Notes: generated by a model not told the origin, from the sequence alone. Shown: positions 8,600 through 16,920, numbered from the stretch's first letter. The stretch is 16,920 nucleotides of DNA from Collybiopsis luxurians FD-317 M1 (GCA_000827265.1 KN834760.1:318875-335794); one strand, 5' to 3'. Numbers and translations: made by a program.

Positions 8600-9397
8600 A
8601 TGAGAGATGAGCTGGGGATGTTTTTTCTACTACTGCCCCATGACAGATTGCTTGAGCAGGGTTTTTTGGATTCCAGTCTGCTCTCAGTGTGTCTCTGGAG
8701 TCCCCTCTGCTTTTCCCAAGTCATTTTCTATCTCGACATTCTAAATCTCATCATTAGGTGGGTCCCCTTCCAATGTAAAAGTTGCAGCCCTCAACTGGTC
8801 CCTTCATTGATTGTTTATACTCAAAGTTCCATTTTTTGGAGGGTCCCAATTCTCCCAATTTTTGCAATCTTTACCAATATGATCTGAGCCACCACAATTA
8901 TAGCAGAGTCCCAGTTTATGACATCAATGGAACTCCTTGACTTGCTCAGGAGTCCTGGCAGCTCAAATTGCCCATAGGAATTCTTCATCTCCTGGGTTTC
9001 TCAAGACTCCATCATTTCCTCCCTGATTTTCTAAGCCTTCTCCACTATTTCCATTCTGACTTGAGACACTCGCAAAGTCCTCAGATTGTCCATATACCAT
9101 ACCACTAACATTGTCCAAATTTACATTACTATCCCAGACTGCAGCTCCCCTTTGATGATTGGTCCAGTTACCTTGATTCCTATCTTGTTGACCCCCTGCT
9201 TGCTGGGGACTATTTCTGGAATTAGTATTGGATCTGTGTCACATGTTGGAAGTTTGAGGATTCCATGGGGCTATAGGGTTATATGTCCCAAAATTAGAAT
9301 TTCCTTCACAGAAGTGAGCTGCATTGGTGGCACAAATTGAATTGTCCAGCTCCTGGAATTGCTGTACCTATTGTAGATAGTTCTGAGAGGGATAAGT
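8600..9397 (-). pseudogene. C-terminal gag with CCHC zinc knuckle
   Basis: The frame of the capsid region continues with TAA, TAG and TGA interruptions through a Gln/Asn/Gly-rich linker (QQAGGQQDRNQGNW). It reaches LCYNCGGSDHIGKDC at 8905-8864, a C-X2-C-X4-H-X4-C knuckle that binds RNA in gag proteins. A TGA, probably from CGA, lies just upstream in FH*CHK. Further stops follow, and the protease frame is one base back from this one, so gag and protease are in different frames or have been separated by an indel. Confidence 0.75.
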
Positions 9398-9868
9398 TTA
9401 AGCAGCTACTGTAACATTGAGACTCCTTGTTACCACTCCTTGGAGCATTGCCACTAATGCCATGTTGTTATATCCCATCTTAAACACATACTCCTGGAAT
9501 TGAATGATGAATGTTGCAAATGACTCATTGTCCATTTGTTTGATCCAGGCCAGTTTTACCTGTGCATCTTGTGCAGGGTCAAATAATCCAAAATATAATG
9601 TGAATTCTGCAATGAAGTCAATCCAAGTACAGGGGGCAGCAATGGGTATGCCAGCTTCTTCCTGCTTCAGCAAATTGTCATAGTGAGTAGCTGCTGCCCC
9701 TGTCAGATATGAGACAGCAAAGCCAATTTTATCTGAGTCATTCTTGTAGATAGTAGGTTTGGCCATGAAAGTATGACAAATTTGCAAGGGGAAAGGTTCC
9801 CATTTCCACCTATCAGAACCATCAAAGGGGTCAGGCTTTTTGGCATCAAGTTTCACTTCCTTATTTAG
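9398..9868 (-). pseudogene. Gag capsid-like region of old Ty3/gypsy
   Basis: The longest clean part of this gag, about 152 residues, starts KLDAKKPDPFDGSDR and shows the fungal Ty3/gypsy retrotransposon-gag pattern: a PDPFDG lead, DKIGFAVSYLTGAAATHYDN, a Trp-Ile-Asp-Phe segment followed by FTLYFGLFDPAQDAQ, and a final coiled helix with FATFIIQFQEY. In related elements this domain builds the virus-like particle. It ends at a TAA (9400-9398, likely from CAA) and the same frame continues toward the zinc knuckle. Confidence 0.8.
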
Positions 9869-11475
9869 TCAATCCTTTTGCTGATTGAATTCAGTAATCT
9901 AACTTGCATCTTGTCTTGCAGGACCCAGTTCTCCTCTCTCACCTCTGGGGCCTTGTACAGCCACCCATCCATTTGCCAGGTGCCAATATGCATCATGATT
10001 TGAACTCCAATTATCAGGATCGTCAGGTGGTCCTCCTGGTCCCCCCAGTCCCCCTGGTCCACCACCTCTAGATCCACCCCTAAAACTGCCATTTCTACTA
10101 CCACTTTCTCTTTCTGAATTTCCATCACTAGTTCCTCCTGTCTGTGTGACTCCTCCATATGGAGGTCCCCCCAGAGGTCCTCCTGGAGCTCCTGCTACTC
10201 CATAACCTCTGTAGGTACTGGCACAATTTGAGTAGTTGTACATTGGCTCAGCTATGTAGGGTCTATTCTCTCAAGTCCCCAATCTCCAATATTGTTCAGC
10301 TGGGACTCTCGCAGGGTCTTGATGCATTGAAACAGTAGGGTGATAATCATTTGTTACTTGCCCCAGTGTTCTATGTGGAATTGCAGGTATTGAGTCAAAA
10401 TTTCTGCCAGTTGGATGGACATATTGCCTAGGAGCAGCTGTAAATACAGGTGGAGTGAATCCTGCAGCCTGAGGAGCAGTTTCCACAACTACTGGTAGTG
10501 GGACATGTACTGTTTGTTGAACTGCAGGCTGTTAAGGAGGGGCTTCTGGGGTTCTTGGTGGTTGGGGAATCTAGTGATTCAATTCTCTAGTGAAAGGATT
10601 AACCACTTTCCCTACACCCTTTATGTTTCATAGAGGGGTGAATTCCTTTTTCTCTAGTGGGGGCATTGGGTGATGAGTCTTGAAAGCTGAGGGGTGAAGC
10701 TGGTCTTTGGAAAATGAGAGGTCCCAGTCATTTTGGCTTCTCACAAAGTTAAATCCTTCATTCTTGAATTCATTCCTTTTCCCTGAAGGTGGGGCATATG
10801 CCATATTCCACCATTTTACCTGACCTGATCCTGAAATCTCCCATTGGTTTTGCTGTTTGCTGACTCAGGCTGTATTTCTAGGATCTGAATATTGAGACGA
10901 GAAAGGAATTCCTGGTCCAGTAGTATTTGGGAAATTCACCAAACCCCTTGCATTCCAACTGGGTCCTTCCACTGATTATTCTCATGGAAAACTTTGGGTG
11001 TTTCTCTCCTATGATATGTTGGACTGTCAGTTCTGAATCCCAAATGATTTGGCCATAATAAGCACCCCAAATCAGGCTCTGTCACCATTTATTCAGGATA
11101 TTGGCCCACAGGGTGAGTTTCATTAGCAAAACAAGTTGTCAATACAGCATACTTGTCTCAGGCAGCCCATCTTTTCAATTGTAGAGCTGCATCAAGAGGA
11201 ATTTCACCTCCAATACATACTTTTGAGCTTCCAACTTGCAAATGTTCTGCCCTGGGAGAGAAGATCTCCTGCTTTGTTTGGGTTTTGAGACTTGTATGAG
11301 GATCCCCTGTGGTCATAGCAGCTTCTGGCTCATTCATTACTGGGTCCATCTGGGCTCTTATTACCCATGAGCCTCCTACATCCCCATGAATTCTCTCCCT
11401 GTACTGCTTCACTAGGTGAATATCCTTGTCTCAAGGGTTTATCACACTCATTACATCAGGAAAAAGTTCCATATG
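9869..11475 (-). pseudogene. Central part of old gag, low-complexity linker
   Basis: The frame continues from 11475 (HMELFPDVMSVINP) with TGA 11433, TGA 11160 and TAA 11091. It then shifts by one base between about 10978 and 10938 and continues in the next frame through TGA 10867, TGA 10630, TAG 10573, TAA 10534, TGA 10273, TAG 9901 and TGA 9871 (first bases given). Composition moves from charged and polar sequence to Pro/Val-rich, then to Gly/Pro-rich tracts (GAPGGPLGGPPYGG; RGGSRGGGPGGLGGPGGPP at about 10065-10010), which look like a disordered linker. The Gly/Pro part sits just before the capsid-like region. Confidence 0.7.
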
Positions 11476-11930
11476 CCCAGGCTAACAGTGGCTAGTCTCA
11501 GAGAGTCTAGGGATGCCTAGGCCACCCAGGCTGCCTGGGCTGCCCAGGTCAGCCAGAGTGGTCAGGAGACCCCCCCTAATTCCTAAGGCTCCTGAAGATG
11601 CCTGAGGTTTCTATAAAGATCTCTGAGAATGCCTGAGGCTTCCCTGATGATCTCTGGGAATCCCTGGGAATCCCTGAGGCTTTAAAGAATACATTTAAAA
11701 TAATATTATATCTTACTCTATTCTTCTACTGCTCTATCTTACACTGCATATACTAGCTCTATATTAACCCTTTAAGCTATAGTATTCCACTATATTGTAT
11801 GTAATGGTAGTTTCTTACCTACTATTCTAAACCTACACTTCATAGTATAGTTTATTATATTACTGTATTTAGTATAAGCTTTGTATTAAGCTAACATACT
11901 CGAGCACAGTATATCAGTATAGTACAGACC

Positions 11931-11946
11931 CTATACATATGTATAG
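11931..11946. repeat. Perfect 16-bp palindrome CTATACATATGTATAG
   Basis: The palindrome lies in the AT-rich core of the insertion, among other alternating TA tracts. It may be chance in such composition. Confidence 0.8.
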
Positions 11947-12224
11947 AGTATATGTACAATGGTTTATAATGGTAGTAAAAATATTTTGACTATGGGAAAA
12001 TTTTTTTGATTGTAGACAGTTCACAGTGAGCACATCATGTGATCTGTTTTAAAAGCTAAAATCTGCAAACAGTCCCAGCTAAATATATGTTCCTTTTGTG
12101 TATTTATACAAGATTAATACTTCACTATGTGTTTGTAATATAATTTTGGATGATTTGGATGATTTATAATATCTCTGCTCCAGGGATCTCCAGGGACCCT
12201 CAGAGACCCCCAGAGACCCCTTAA

Positions 12225-12466
12225 AGACACTTCAGAGATACTTCAGAAATATCTCAGGGAGCTTGAAGGTCTCTAGGATTTTGGCCATAGCCTAGGGTGC
12301 CCAGGCTACCCAGGCTACCCAAAGCTCCCAGAGGTGCCTAGGCTAAGGCCAAAATCCTAGAGAGCCCTCAAAGACACTTCAGAAATCTCTCAGGGAGCTT
12401 AAAGGTCTTTAGGATTTTGGCCATAGCCTAGGCTACCCAGGCTACCCAAAGCTCCCAGGGGTGCCT
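12225..12466. repeat. Tandem ~100-bp units with intervening hairpin
   Basis: Unit 1 (about 12225-12340) and unit 2 (about 12372-12466) share AGACACTTCAGA, CTCAGGGAGCTT, AGGATTTTGGCCATAGCC and CTACCCAAAGCTCCCAG. Between them 12337-12362 is the reverse complement of 12271-12296 with one mismatch in 26, giving a stable hairpin. Confidence 0.85.
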
Positions 12467-12489
12467 CAGGATATCTTGGCTAACCTGGG

Positions 12490-13734
12490 CCAAGGGTAGT
12501 TTTCCTGATGTAGCATGTTGCTGGCATTTTGCAATGCCAAATGTCTTGCAGTTCTTTCTGAAAAGAACTCATTCTCCTCCTTTCAAGCCTTTCCTGAGGA
12601 GGGTTTGAATTCCCAAACCCCATTGGATGTCCTTACCTGGTGTTCACCCCTTTCTTTGGGTACTATTAGTAGTCTGCAGTCCAGATCAGTGGGTGGAAGT
12701 TGTCTTGACTCTTCCAGATCCTCATAATTTGGAGTAGCAGTATTGCCCATAGATCTGCAATACTCCTTTGCCACCTGAGCTATTTTCTGCTGGTCCCAAA
12801 ATTGACTGGTATAACTGTAACCCCCAATCAGGTCATCTGCTCTCATGGGCTGTCCTTGTTCCACTTTATCTAGTAATGACAACATAGGAGAATTTAGCAT
12901 TTTCCTCTTTTTGTTATCTACTATTGTATTGAGCAGAAAATTGATTTGAGATCTTCAGATTGACTCAAGATATCTCATGGTGGCTTCATTCACCATTTCC
13001 ATTCATTTAGGATCCATAAGCAACTGTGATAACCACAAGGCTCCTTTGTATTCTTCCTTTGACTGGAATATTTCATTGTTTATCCCATTAGGTAGCTGGG
13101 ACAGATGTTGCATTAAACATTTCTGGAAGTAGGCAGCTAATACCCAGAAATTATCCTTAGTCTCTGCATCTCAACTGTTAATAATTTAAATATAGTGTCA
13201 CATTGCCTTTATTAATTTGAAACATGTGCATTGATTGATTTGGAGAAGATCAACCAACTGATGTGTTGATTCTGTCAATGGCACAACACAGACATTCAGG
13301 TAGGGGGGAGATATTAAGGAACTTTTGCAGTTCCAACTCTGTGTCTCCTTCACAAACTCTTCTGACATTGGAGGAGCAGGTAATGGACTGCTTTGCTCCA
13401 GCGACAAGACAGTCCTTCTACTTACATCAGGGATTGGGCTTAACAATCTCTGAGCCTGGATCGAGTTGCTTTCTACTATTGGTGTAGACTGTTTTAATTT
13501 GAATGGAGACTGTGGGCCTCTTGATGAGAGTGGACCCAATGGGTATAACCCCTGACTTGTCTCCTGTTCTGCTTGTTGCAATGCAAATTTAGATTCTTCT
13601 TCTCTTGGTGGAAGAGGAAGTGGATGACTGATATGTTCCAATGAGGAGATGACCTCACATCTTGCTCCTATAGATGTATATTGTGTTGTCAGAGATATAC
13701 CAAAGTCTTCATAATAATCCTCACTCTCAGGATG
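12490..13734 (-). pseudogene. N-terminal extension of old gag
   Basis: One minus-strand frame is open from the LTR border at 13734 (HPESEDYYEDFGISLTTQ) to TGG at 12492-12490. It is interrupted by TGA 13200, TAA 13188, TGA 13173, TGA 13005, TGA 12957 and TGA 12585 (first bases given). It has a Pro-rich part (PLPLPPREEES) followed by a helical-looking part (NFWVLAAYFQKCLMQHLSQL). No domain is recognised. The frame continues after the insertion at 11475. Confidence 0.7.
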
Positions 13735-13950
13735 TGTAAAGCGGGTATCTTACCGGGCCCAGTGCCCAAGACCTAATGTAGACAGGTTTTATAGATGTCC
13801 GTAGGTACAGGCTATGTAGGTGATGGTAAGAAGTTTTTTGATTTTCTTACAATAATGGCCAGTACGGCCTTATATACAAATGTTCATGTATATTAAGTAA
13901 TGTACACTTAAAAAGGAATAGTACCTACCATAGGAGGACATGCCGTTACA
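13735..13950 (-). repeat. 3' LTR, 216 bp
   Basis: On the minus strand it starts TGTAACGGCATG and ends CCGCTTTACA, with the TG...CA ends and TGTAA/TTACA inversion typical of LTRs. It directly follows a polypurine tract and directly abuts an interrupted gag frame. A TATA-like TATATAAGG (13876-13868) lies about 75 nt into the LTR. The partner LTR is outside the window. The outer end could also be set at 13733 because of a TGTGTAAA repeat. Confidence 0.85.
13868..13877 (-). promoter_or_regulatory. TATA-like box in LTR
   Basis: GTATATAAGG on the minus strand is well placed for a U3 promoter. Transcription would start roughly 25-35 nt downstream, near a palindromic GGCCGTACTGGCC. Confidence 0.5.
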
Positions 13951-13961
13951 CCCTCCCCCAC
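13951..13961 (-). promoter_or_regulatory. Polypurine tract
   Basis: GTGGGGGAGGG on the minus strand lies immediately before the LTR start TGTAACGG. This is the expected priming site for plus-strand DNA synthesis, and it fixes the inner border of the 3' LTR. Confidence 0.85.
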
Positions 13962-13978
13962 TAGAATCCTGCAAGGAT

Positions 13979-16325
13979 CTACTTGTTCATTTGTTCAAGT
14001 GGTTTGTTATTAGATCCTTCACTAATTGATGTAGCTGTATTACCTTTGGATAATTCACCAAGTGAAAGGTTAGCCATGTCAACATGGAGATCACCCGTTT
14101 CGGGATTCATTGGAATATGAGTACGACTCATCTTCCAGACAGTAGGTAAGGTACCTTGAGTCTTGTGTCCTCAAGTAACCATCTTCTGGCAACAATATTC
14201 CATCAGTTGCTGACAATCCCAATGTTCTGGAAGTGTCAATGCCAGATCCTCTTGAGGAACACAGTCAGCAATCAACATCCGAAGGTTGGAACATCGAAGA
14301 ATTTGGAGCCAGACTTCAGCATCTGAATCTCATTTAGACTTCTGGAATACATGGATCTTGTCTAGGCAGAATAGCTGGCTATACTGTAGTAAGCTATTCA
14401 CCTTGTGCTCAGTTAATCCACAGCTAGTCATGTGGTGAGCAAAATCACCAAGAGTTCTTGGCTCAAAAGGACATTTGGTAAGGCTGATTTCAGGCGCTAC
14501 CATTAGATGATTGAATTCAATAAGTTGGCCATACAACTGTGGTAAGGCCAGAATGGTGATGAACAACTCTCGAAAGAGAGATTGTTCAGATGTGTAAGAG
14601 GGGTCCAGGATGTGAAGAAGACAGTATCCTTCAATAGTATTAGTGTCAATAATCCCACTATCAGTGACCATTACTCCGGGATGGTCGAGAATATTACCGT
14701 GAGTTGCCAACCAATACACCCAGTGATGTGACGATGATTCAATTAACTTGGGCTGGTCAACTGACAGTATGCTGATTGATTCCCAAGCATATGGTGACTC
14801 TTTTGAATAGAAGCCTAATCCATCAATGTTAGTTGACCATTTGGCCCAACTCGGCAGATGGAACTGTGCTTCTACAATACATTCAGCAGAAGTGATGGTC
14901 TGGTGACCACTCTCCTGCTCCAGTCGACGACGAAGACTAATTCCATGATGAATATCAATCATAGCATATAGTCCATTTAAGTTTCCAAGCTGGTTGGCTT
15001 GAGTGAGGATGGATTGAGCAGAAGGCTTATCAACTGGATAGCCTTGTGCCTGGCAAGTGAAGTTATCATTGGTAAGGGGAATTGGTTGGACTTTCTCGTT
15101 AAGATCATAGGTCCTAGGTCCGAGTTTCTCTTGAGCCTCAAGAAGTTTTCCTGAATGTGCAATGTCAAACACAAAGCCATTTGCTAGCATGTGGTCTGGT
15201 CTGAAATGCATTAGTCGGAGTAAAACATATCATTCACCGGCATCTGCAAAAGGTTCGGGATCAATGGTACCAATGCCAGGATGATAGCGACTTGCACATT
15301 GCTTATTCTTTGTGGTAAATCCTGGTACAGATCCAACTGTAAATTGTAAGTTGGATGAATCTGTTTCAGCATTTCTTTCTATTATTTCCTTAGGGATATG
15401 AACTGAGTCATCAATATTTTTAGACTCACATTTATTGAATCCCTTATTATCTTTATACGGATGGTTACGATGACCAGTGTGTATAGAGATAGTGTTATTG
15501 CGCCGATTAGTTCCAGCATTGCGCATAGCATGGGGAATGTAATGAGTGCTGTGGATTTCGGGCTCATTCATTACACCAAATGGGTCAAGGTTACCCTTCT
15601 TCTTTTCCTCGAAGTATTTGTCTACCACCCAGGCTTGCATAATGCCAAAAGCCTTGCGGTATGATGCATCTTCATCAATTATAGCAAACATCTTGTGCTC
15701 TCTATAGTTAAGGCAGCGAGAACCATCAAAGTGATGGTGTTCTGGACCTGATCGGTTGTGTACCGGGATCCATGTGCCAATCGTGGAAGTAACATTATTG
15801 GCTACTTGCAGAATGGAGCTAATTGTTCTTGTACATGCATGCTCCTCGGAGCTAATGACATTTGACGGCCTGGTTACCGTCTCAGAATTAGGCTTCTCAG
15901 AAGCACTAAATGTAGTAGCCTCAGCTACAGATGAATTGACTGTCATTTTACTAAGAGAGTCATCCATCAGGGTATCAATATTTGGTGTCTGCAATGGCAT
16001 AGTGGTGCTGTAAGGCATGGGATACGTGTAGTATGGATAAGAGGGAATATTGTAAGGAGGGGGATATGGAAAATTGAATGCTGGTGTAGGTCCAGATGGA
16101 TAATTATACGTAGTCCCTTCCCCTGCAAAAGATGCATGTATGCACATATAATTAATAGTCTATATATACGAAGCATTAAGGTTACATACTGTAGCCATTG
16201 AACACATTTCCTAGATTCCCAAATGCTTGAGGTGCACTGTGAGCACCCATAATGGGATATGGTTGACCATTAGTGGCAGCATTTGGTTGTGGGCCATTGT
16301 GAGCGTGAGCATCAAAGGTATTCAT
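13979..16325 (-). pseudogene. Extra gene (ORF3) between pol and 3' LTR, unknown function
   Basis: The start ATG is at 16325. Exon 1 is 16325-16190, the intron 16189-16123, and exon 2 16122-13979, about 759 codons ending in TAG 13981-13979, 17 bp before the polypurine tract. Three TGA codons (15232-15230, 14332-14330, 14173-14171) stand where CGA would keep the frame, and there is no frameshift. The N-terminus is Asn/Gly/Pro/Tyr-rich (FPYPPPYNIPSYPYYTYP) and likely disordered. A middle part is His/Arg-rich (HNRSGPEHHHFDGSRCLNYR near 15753-15694). The C-terminal ~380 residues look globular, with several Trp and Cys (WVYWLATHGN near 14717-14688). I see no signal peptide or membrane segment, so a viral envelope is unlikely. 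It could be a captured host gene or an element-specific protein. I do not recognise the family. Confidence 0.75.
16123..16189 (-). other. Predicted intron of the extra gene (67 nt)
   Basis: On the minus strand the donor is GTATGT and the acceptor TTTTGCAG, with a TTAAT branch-like site between. Splicing joins NVFNGY to EGTTYNYPSG through a split Arg codon. The intron contains in-frame stops relative to exon 1. Confidence 0.8.
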
Positions 16326-16377
16326 GATGGATTTCGGGCAAAATCAGAGAGCTGTATCCCTAATTTGACTCTGTGTC

Positions 16378-16387
16378 CTCTTATATC
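16378..16387 (-). promoter_or_regulatory. TATA-like site upstream of the extra gene
   Basis: GATATAAGAG on the minus strand lies 53-62 nt before the ATG at 16325, in the 114-bp gap after the pol stop. It could drive a separate transcript; a spliced subgenomic RNA is the alternative. Confidence 0.35.
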
Positions 16388-16439
16388 TAAACTTCACATT
16401 ACTTCATAGGGTCAATGAACTAATTCCATTTTCATTGTT

Positions 16440-16920
16440 CTATGTTTTCCTGGTGTGTTTTGGCAAATCCTGCCATTTAGAAACACCATGTAATGTAAAG
16501 TATTCATCCAGAGCTTTGAGATCTTTTACTGTTGAGTAATTCTCCCAGGTAATGTTGCCCAAGGCCCAGTGAACTTCAAACAATGGAGATTTCTTACTCC
16601 ATTTGTGGTTCTCAATAGAAAGAACAAATTCTTCCGCTTCTGGAGGCGCACCAAAATCGTATGGTTCTGGTTTAGTGCGATCCGGAAATAGCATAGTATC
16701 AGACTCATGGTAGGGTCGAAGCATGCTAACATGAAAATTATCATGTATGCAGCAATTTTTTAGTTCATCTGGTAAGTCAAGTCAATATGTAGATGACTGT
16801 GGATGTGCTTCCAGCACAGTATATGGTCCAATGAATTTAGGGAGCAATTTTGATGCCTGTCCTTTAGGTAGACTGAGATTCTTAGCTGATAAGTAGACTT
16901 TGGAACCAATAATAATATCT
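16440..16920 (-). pseudogene. Integrase C-terminus with chromodomain (pol 3' end)
   Basis: The minus frame enters from beyond the window as GSKVYLSAKNLSLPKGQASK, then LLPKFIGPYTVLEA, the conserved C-terminal part of Ty3/gypsy integrases. A TGA at 16784-16782 replaces a likely CGA in STY*LDLPDE. HDNFHVSMLRPYHESD follows. A chromodomain occupies about 16634-16485 (EEFVLSIENHKW, LFEVHWALGNITWENYS, KALDEYFTLHG), close to the pattern of mushroom chromoviruses, and is thought to guide insertion to marked chromatin. The stop is TAG 16442-16440. Confidence 0.85.
16485..16634 (-). other. Chromodomain of integrase
   Basis: Three beta-strand-like stretches and a closing helix fit the chromodomain fold. 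Aromatic positions Phe33, Trp53 and Trp60, counted from the Met at 16724, are candidates for the methyl-lysine cage, though the match at each position is inferred. It runs from residue 31 to 80 of that count, and the element belongs to the chromovirus branch of Ty3/gypsy. Confidence 0.7.

Larger units (their letters stand above)
11476..12489. mobile_element. 1014-bp insertion in old gag, imperfect terminal inverted repeats
   Basis: The left end CCCAGGCTAAC and the reverse complement of the right end CCCAGGTTAGC match at 9 of 11 positions; both differences are transitions. The gag frame is coherent directly on both sides (…NYPW | HMELFPDV…) and removing 1014 bp (338 x 3) keeps it. The centre (about 11690-12180) is strongly AT-rich with no ORF. 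The right third holds tandem and inverted CCCAGGCTACCC-type repeats. No target-site duplication is clear. It is probably a non-autonomous DNA element, with no transposase seen. Confidence 0.55.
8332..13734 (-). mobile_element. Old Ty3/gypsy element, gag plus start of protease, decayed and truncated
   Basis: The minus strand reads gag (13734 to about 8600), with a CCHC knuckle at 8905-8864, then a protease fragment (about 8590-8332). More than 20 in-frame stops are TGA, TAA or TAG codons one C-to-T from CGA, CAA or CAG. The 5' part lies beyond the younger element inserted at 13735. The 3' part ends near 8331, and I found no reverse transcriptase, RNase H or integrase signature between there and 6221. 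A 1014-bp insertion sits inside gag. No LTR of this element is visible. CpG is very rare throughout. Confidence 0.8.
13735..16920 (-). mobile_element. Younger chromodomain Ty3/gypsy element with extra 3' gene (partial)
   Basis: Minus-strand order is integrase C-terminus with chromodomain (16920-16440), an extra gene (16325-13979), polypurine tract (13961-13951) and 3' LTR (13950-13735). The 5' LTR, gag and most of pol lie beyond the window. The element sits inside the gag frame of the older element, so it inserted later. CpG is clearly more frequent here than to the left. Four in-frame TGA codons, each explained by CGA-to-TGA, show that decay has begun. The base pairs left of the LTR, GGATG (13730-13734), are the predicted target duplication. 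Confidence 0.85.

Noticed and set aside
8600..9340. Plus-strand ORFs opposite gag
   Set aside because: They are shadows of the minus-strand gag that contains the zinc knuckle.
9865..10158. Acidic minus-strand ORF overlapping the Gly/Pro-rich gag linker
   Set aside because: It is an alternative frame of the Gly/Pro-rich gag region, which continues upstream and downstream in the gag frame.
11931..11946. Palindrome as a protein-binding operator or replication origin
   Set aside because: It sits in AT-alternating sequence where such palindromes arise by chance, with no supporting context.
13979..16325. Envelope-like glycoprotein
   Set aside because: No signal peptide, hydrophobic membrane anchor or furin-like site is visible in the translation, so the location alone is env-like.
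352..16784. Reassigned genetic code in which TGA is a sense codon
   Set aside because: TAA and TAG interrupt the older frames in the same manner, and the pattern is explained by C-to-T decay of repeats in CpG-poor DNA.

Overview
The window looks like transposon-rich DNA from a filamentous basidiomycete, most likely an agaricomycete mushroom. Three things point there: short spliceosomal introns (49-67 nt, GTRNGT donors, CTRAY-like branch sites, YAG acceptors), Ty3/gypsy elements whose integrase ends in a chromodomain, and a large load of nested, decayed elements. The assignment to class is inference. I see no intact ordinary cellular gene. Nearly every coding stretch carries in-frame stops that are one C-to-T change away from CGA, CAA or CAG.

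Left block (1-6220). Two direct repeats of 351 bp (1-351 and 5870-6220, roughly 94-95% identical by eye) bracket two plus-strand pseudogenes. The first (352-1161) is a single frame broken by three TGA codons. The second (1630-4964) can be rebuilt as six exons separated by five short introns, about 1018 codons, with ten or eleven premature stops but no needed frameshift. A tRNA-like gene with intact Pol III boxes and an intron-like insert lies at 5273-5372. A palindrome, GGCAGCTGCC, recurs seven times in the repeats and the spacer.

Middle block (6221-8330). This is non-coding or heavily decayed sequence with diverged internal repeats and a perfect 25-bp inverted repeat (6928-6952 / 7494-7518).

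Right-centre block (8332-13734, minus strand). This is an old Ty3/gypsy element: a very long gag with a low-complexity region, a capsid-like region, a CCHC zinc knuckle and the start of an aspartic protease whose catalytic Asp-Ser-Gly reads Asn-Leu-Gly. It stops abruptly near 8330 with no reverse transcriptase. Its gag is interrupted by a 1014-bp insertion (11476-12489) with short imperfect terminal inverted repeats and a hairpin-rich end.

Right block (13735-16920, minus strand). A second, younger Ty3/gypsy element is inserted into the gag of the old one. Its 216-bp 3' LTR (13735-13950), polypurine tract (13951-13961) and the integrase C-terminus with chromodomain (16440 to beyond the window) are clear. 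Between pol and the polypurine tract, where retroviruses carry env, it holds an extra two-exon gene of about 759 codons (16325 to 13979). That gene has no evident membrane segment and I do not recognise its family. This extra gene is the most interesting item in the window.

CpG is rare from 1 to about 13734 and roughly ten times more frequent from 13735 on. This fits old methylated DNA that has lost CpG by deamination next to a newer insertion in which CGA-to-TGA changes have only begun.
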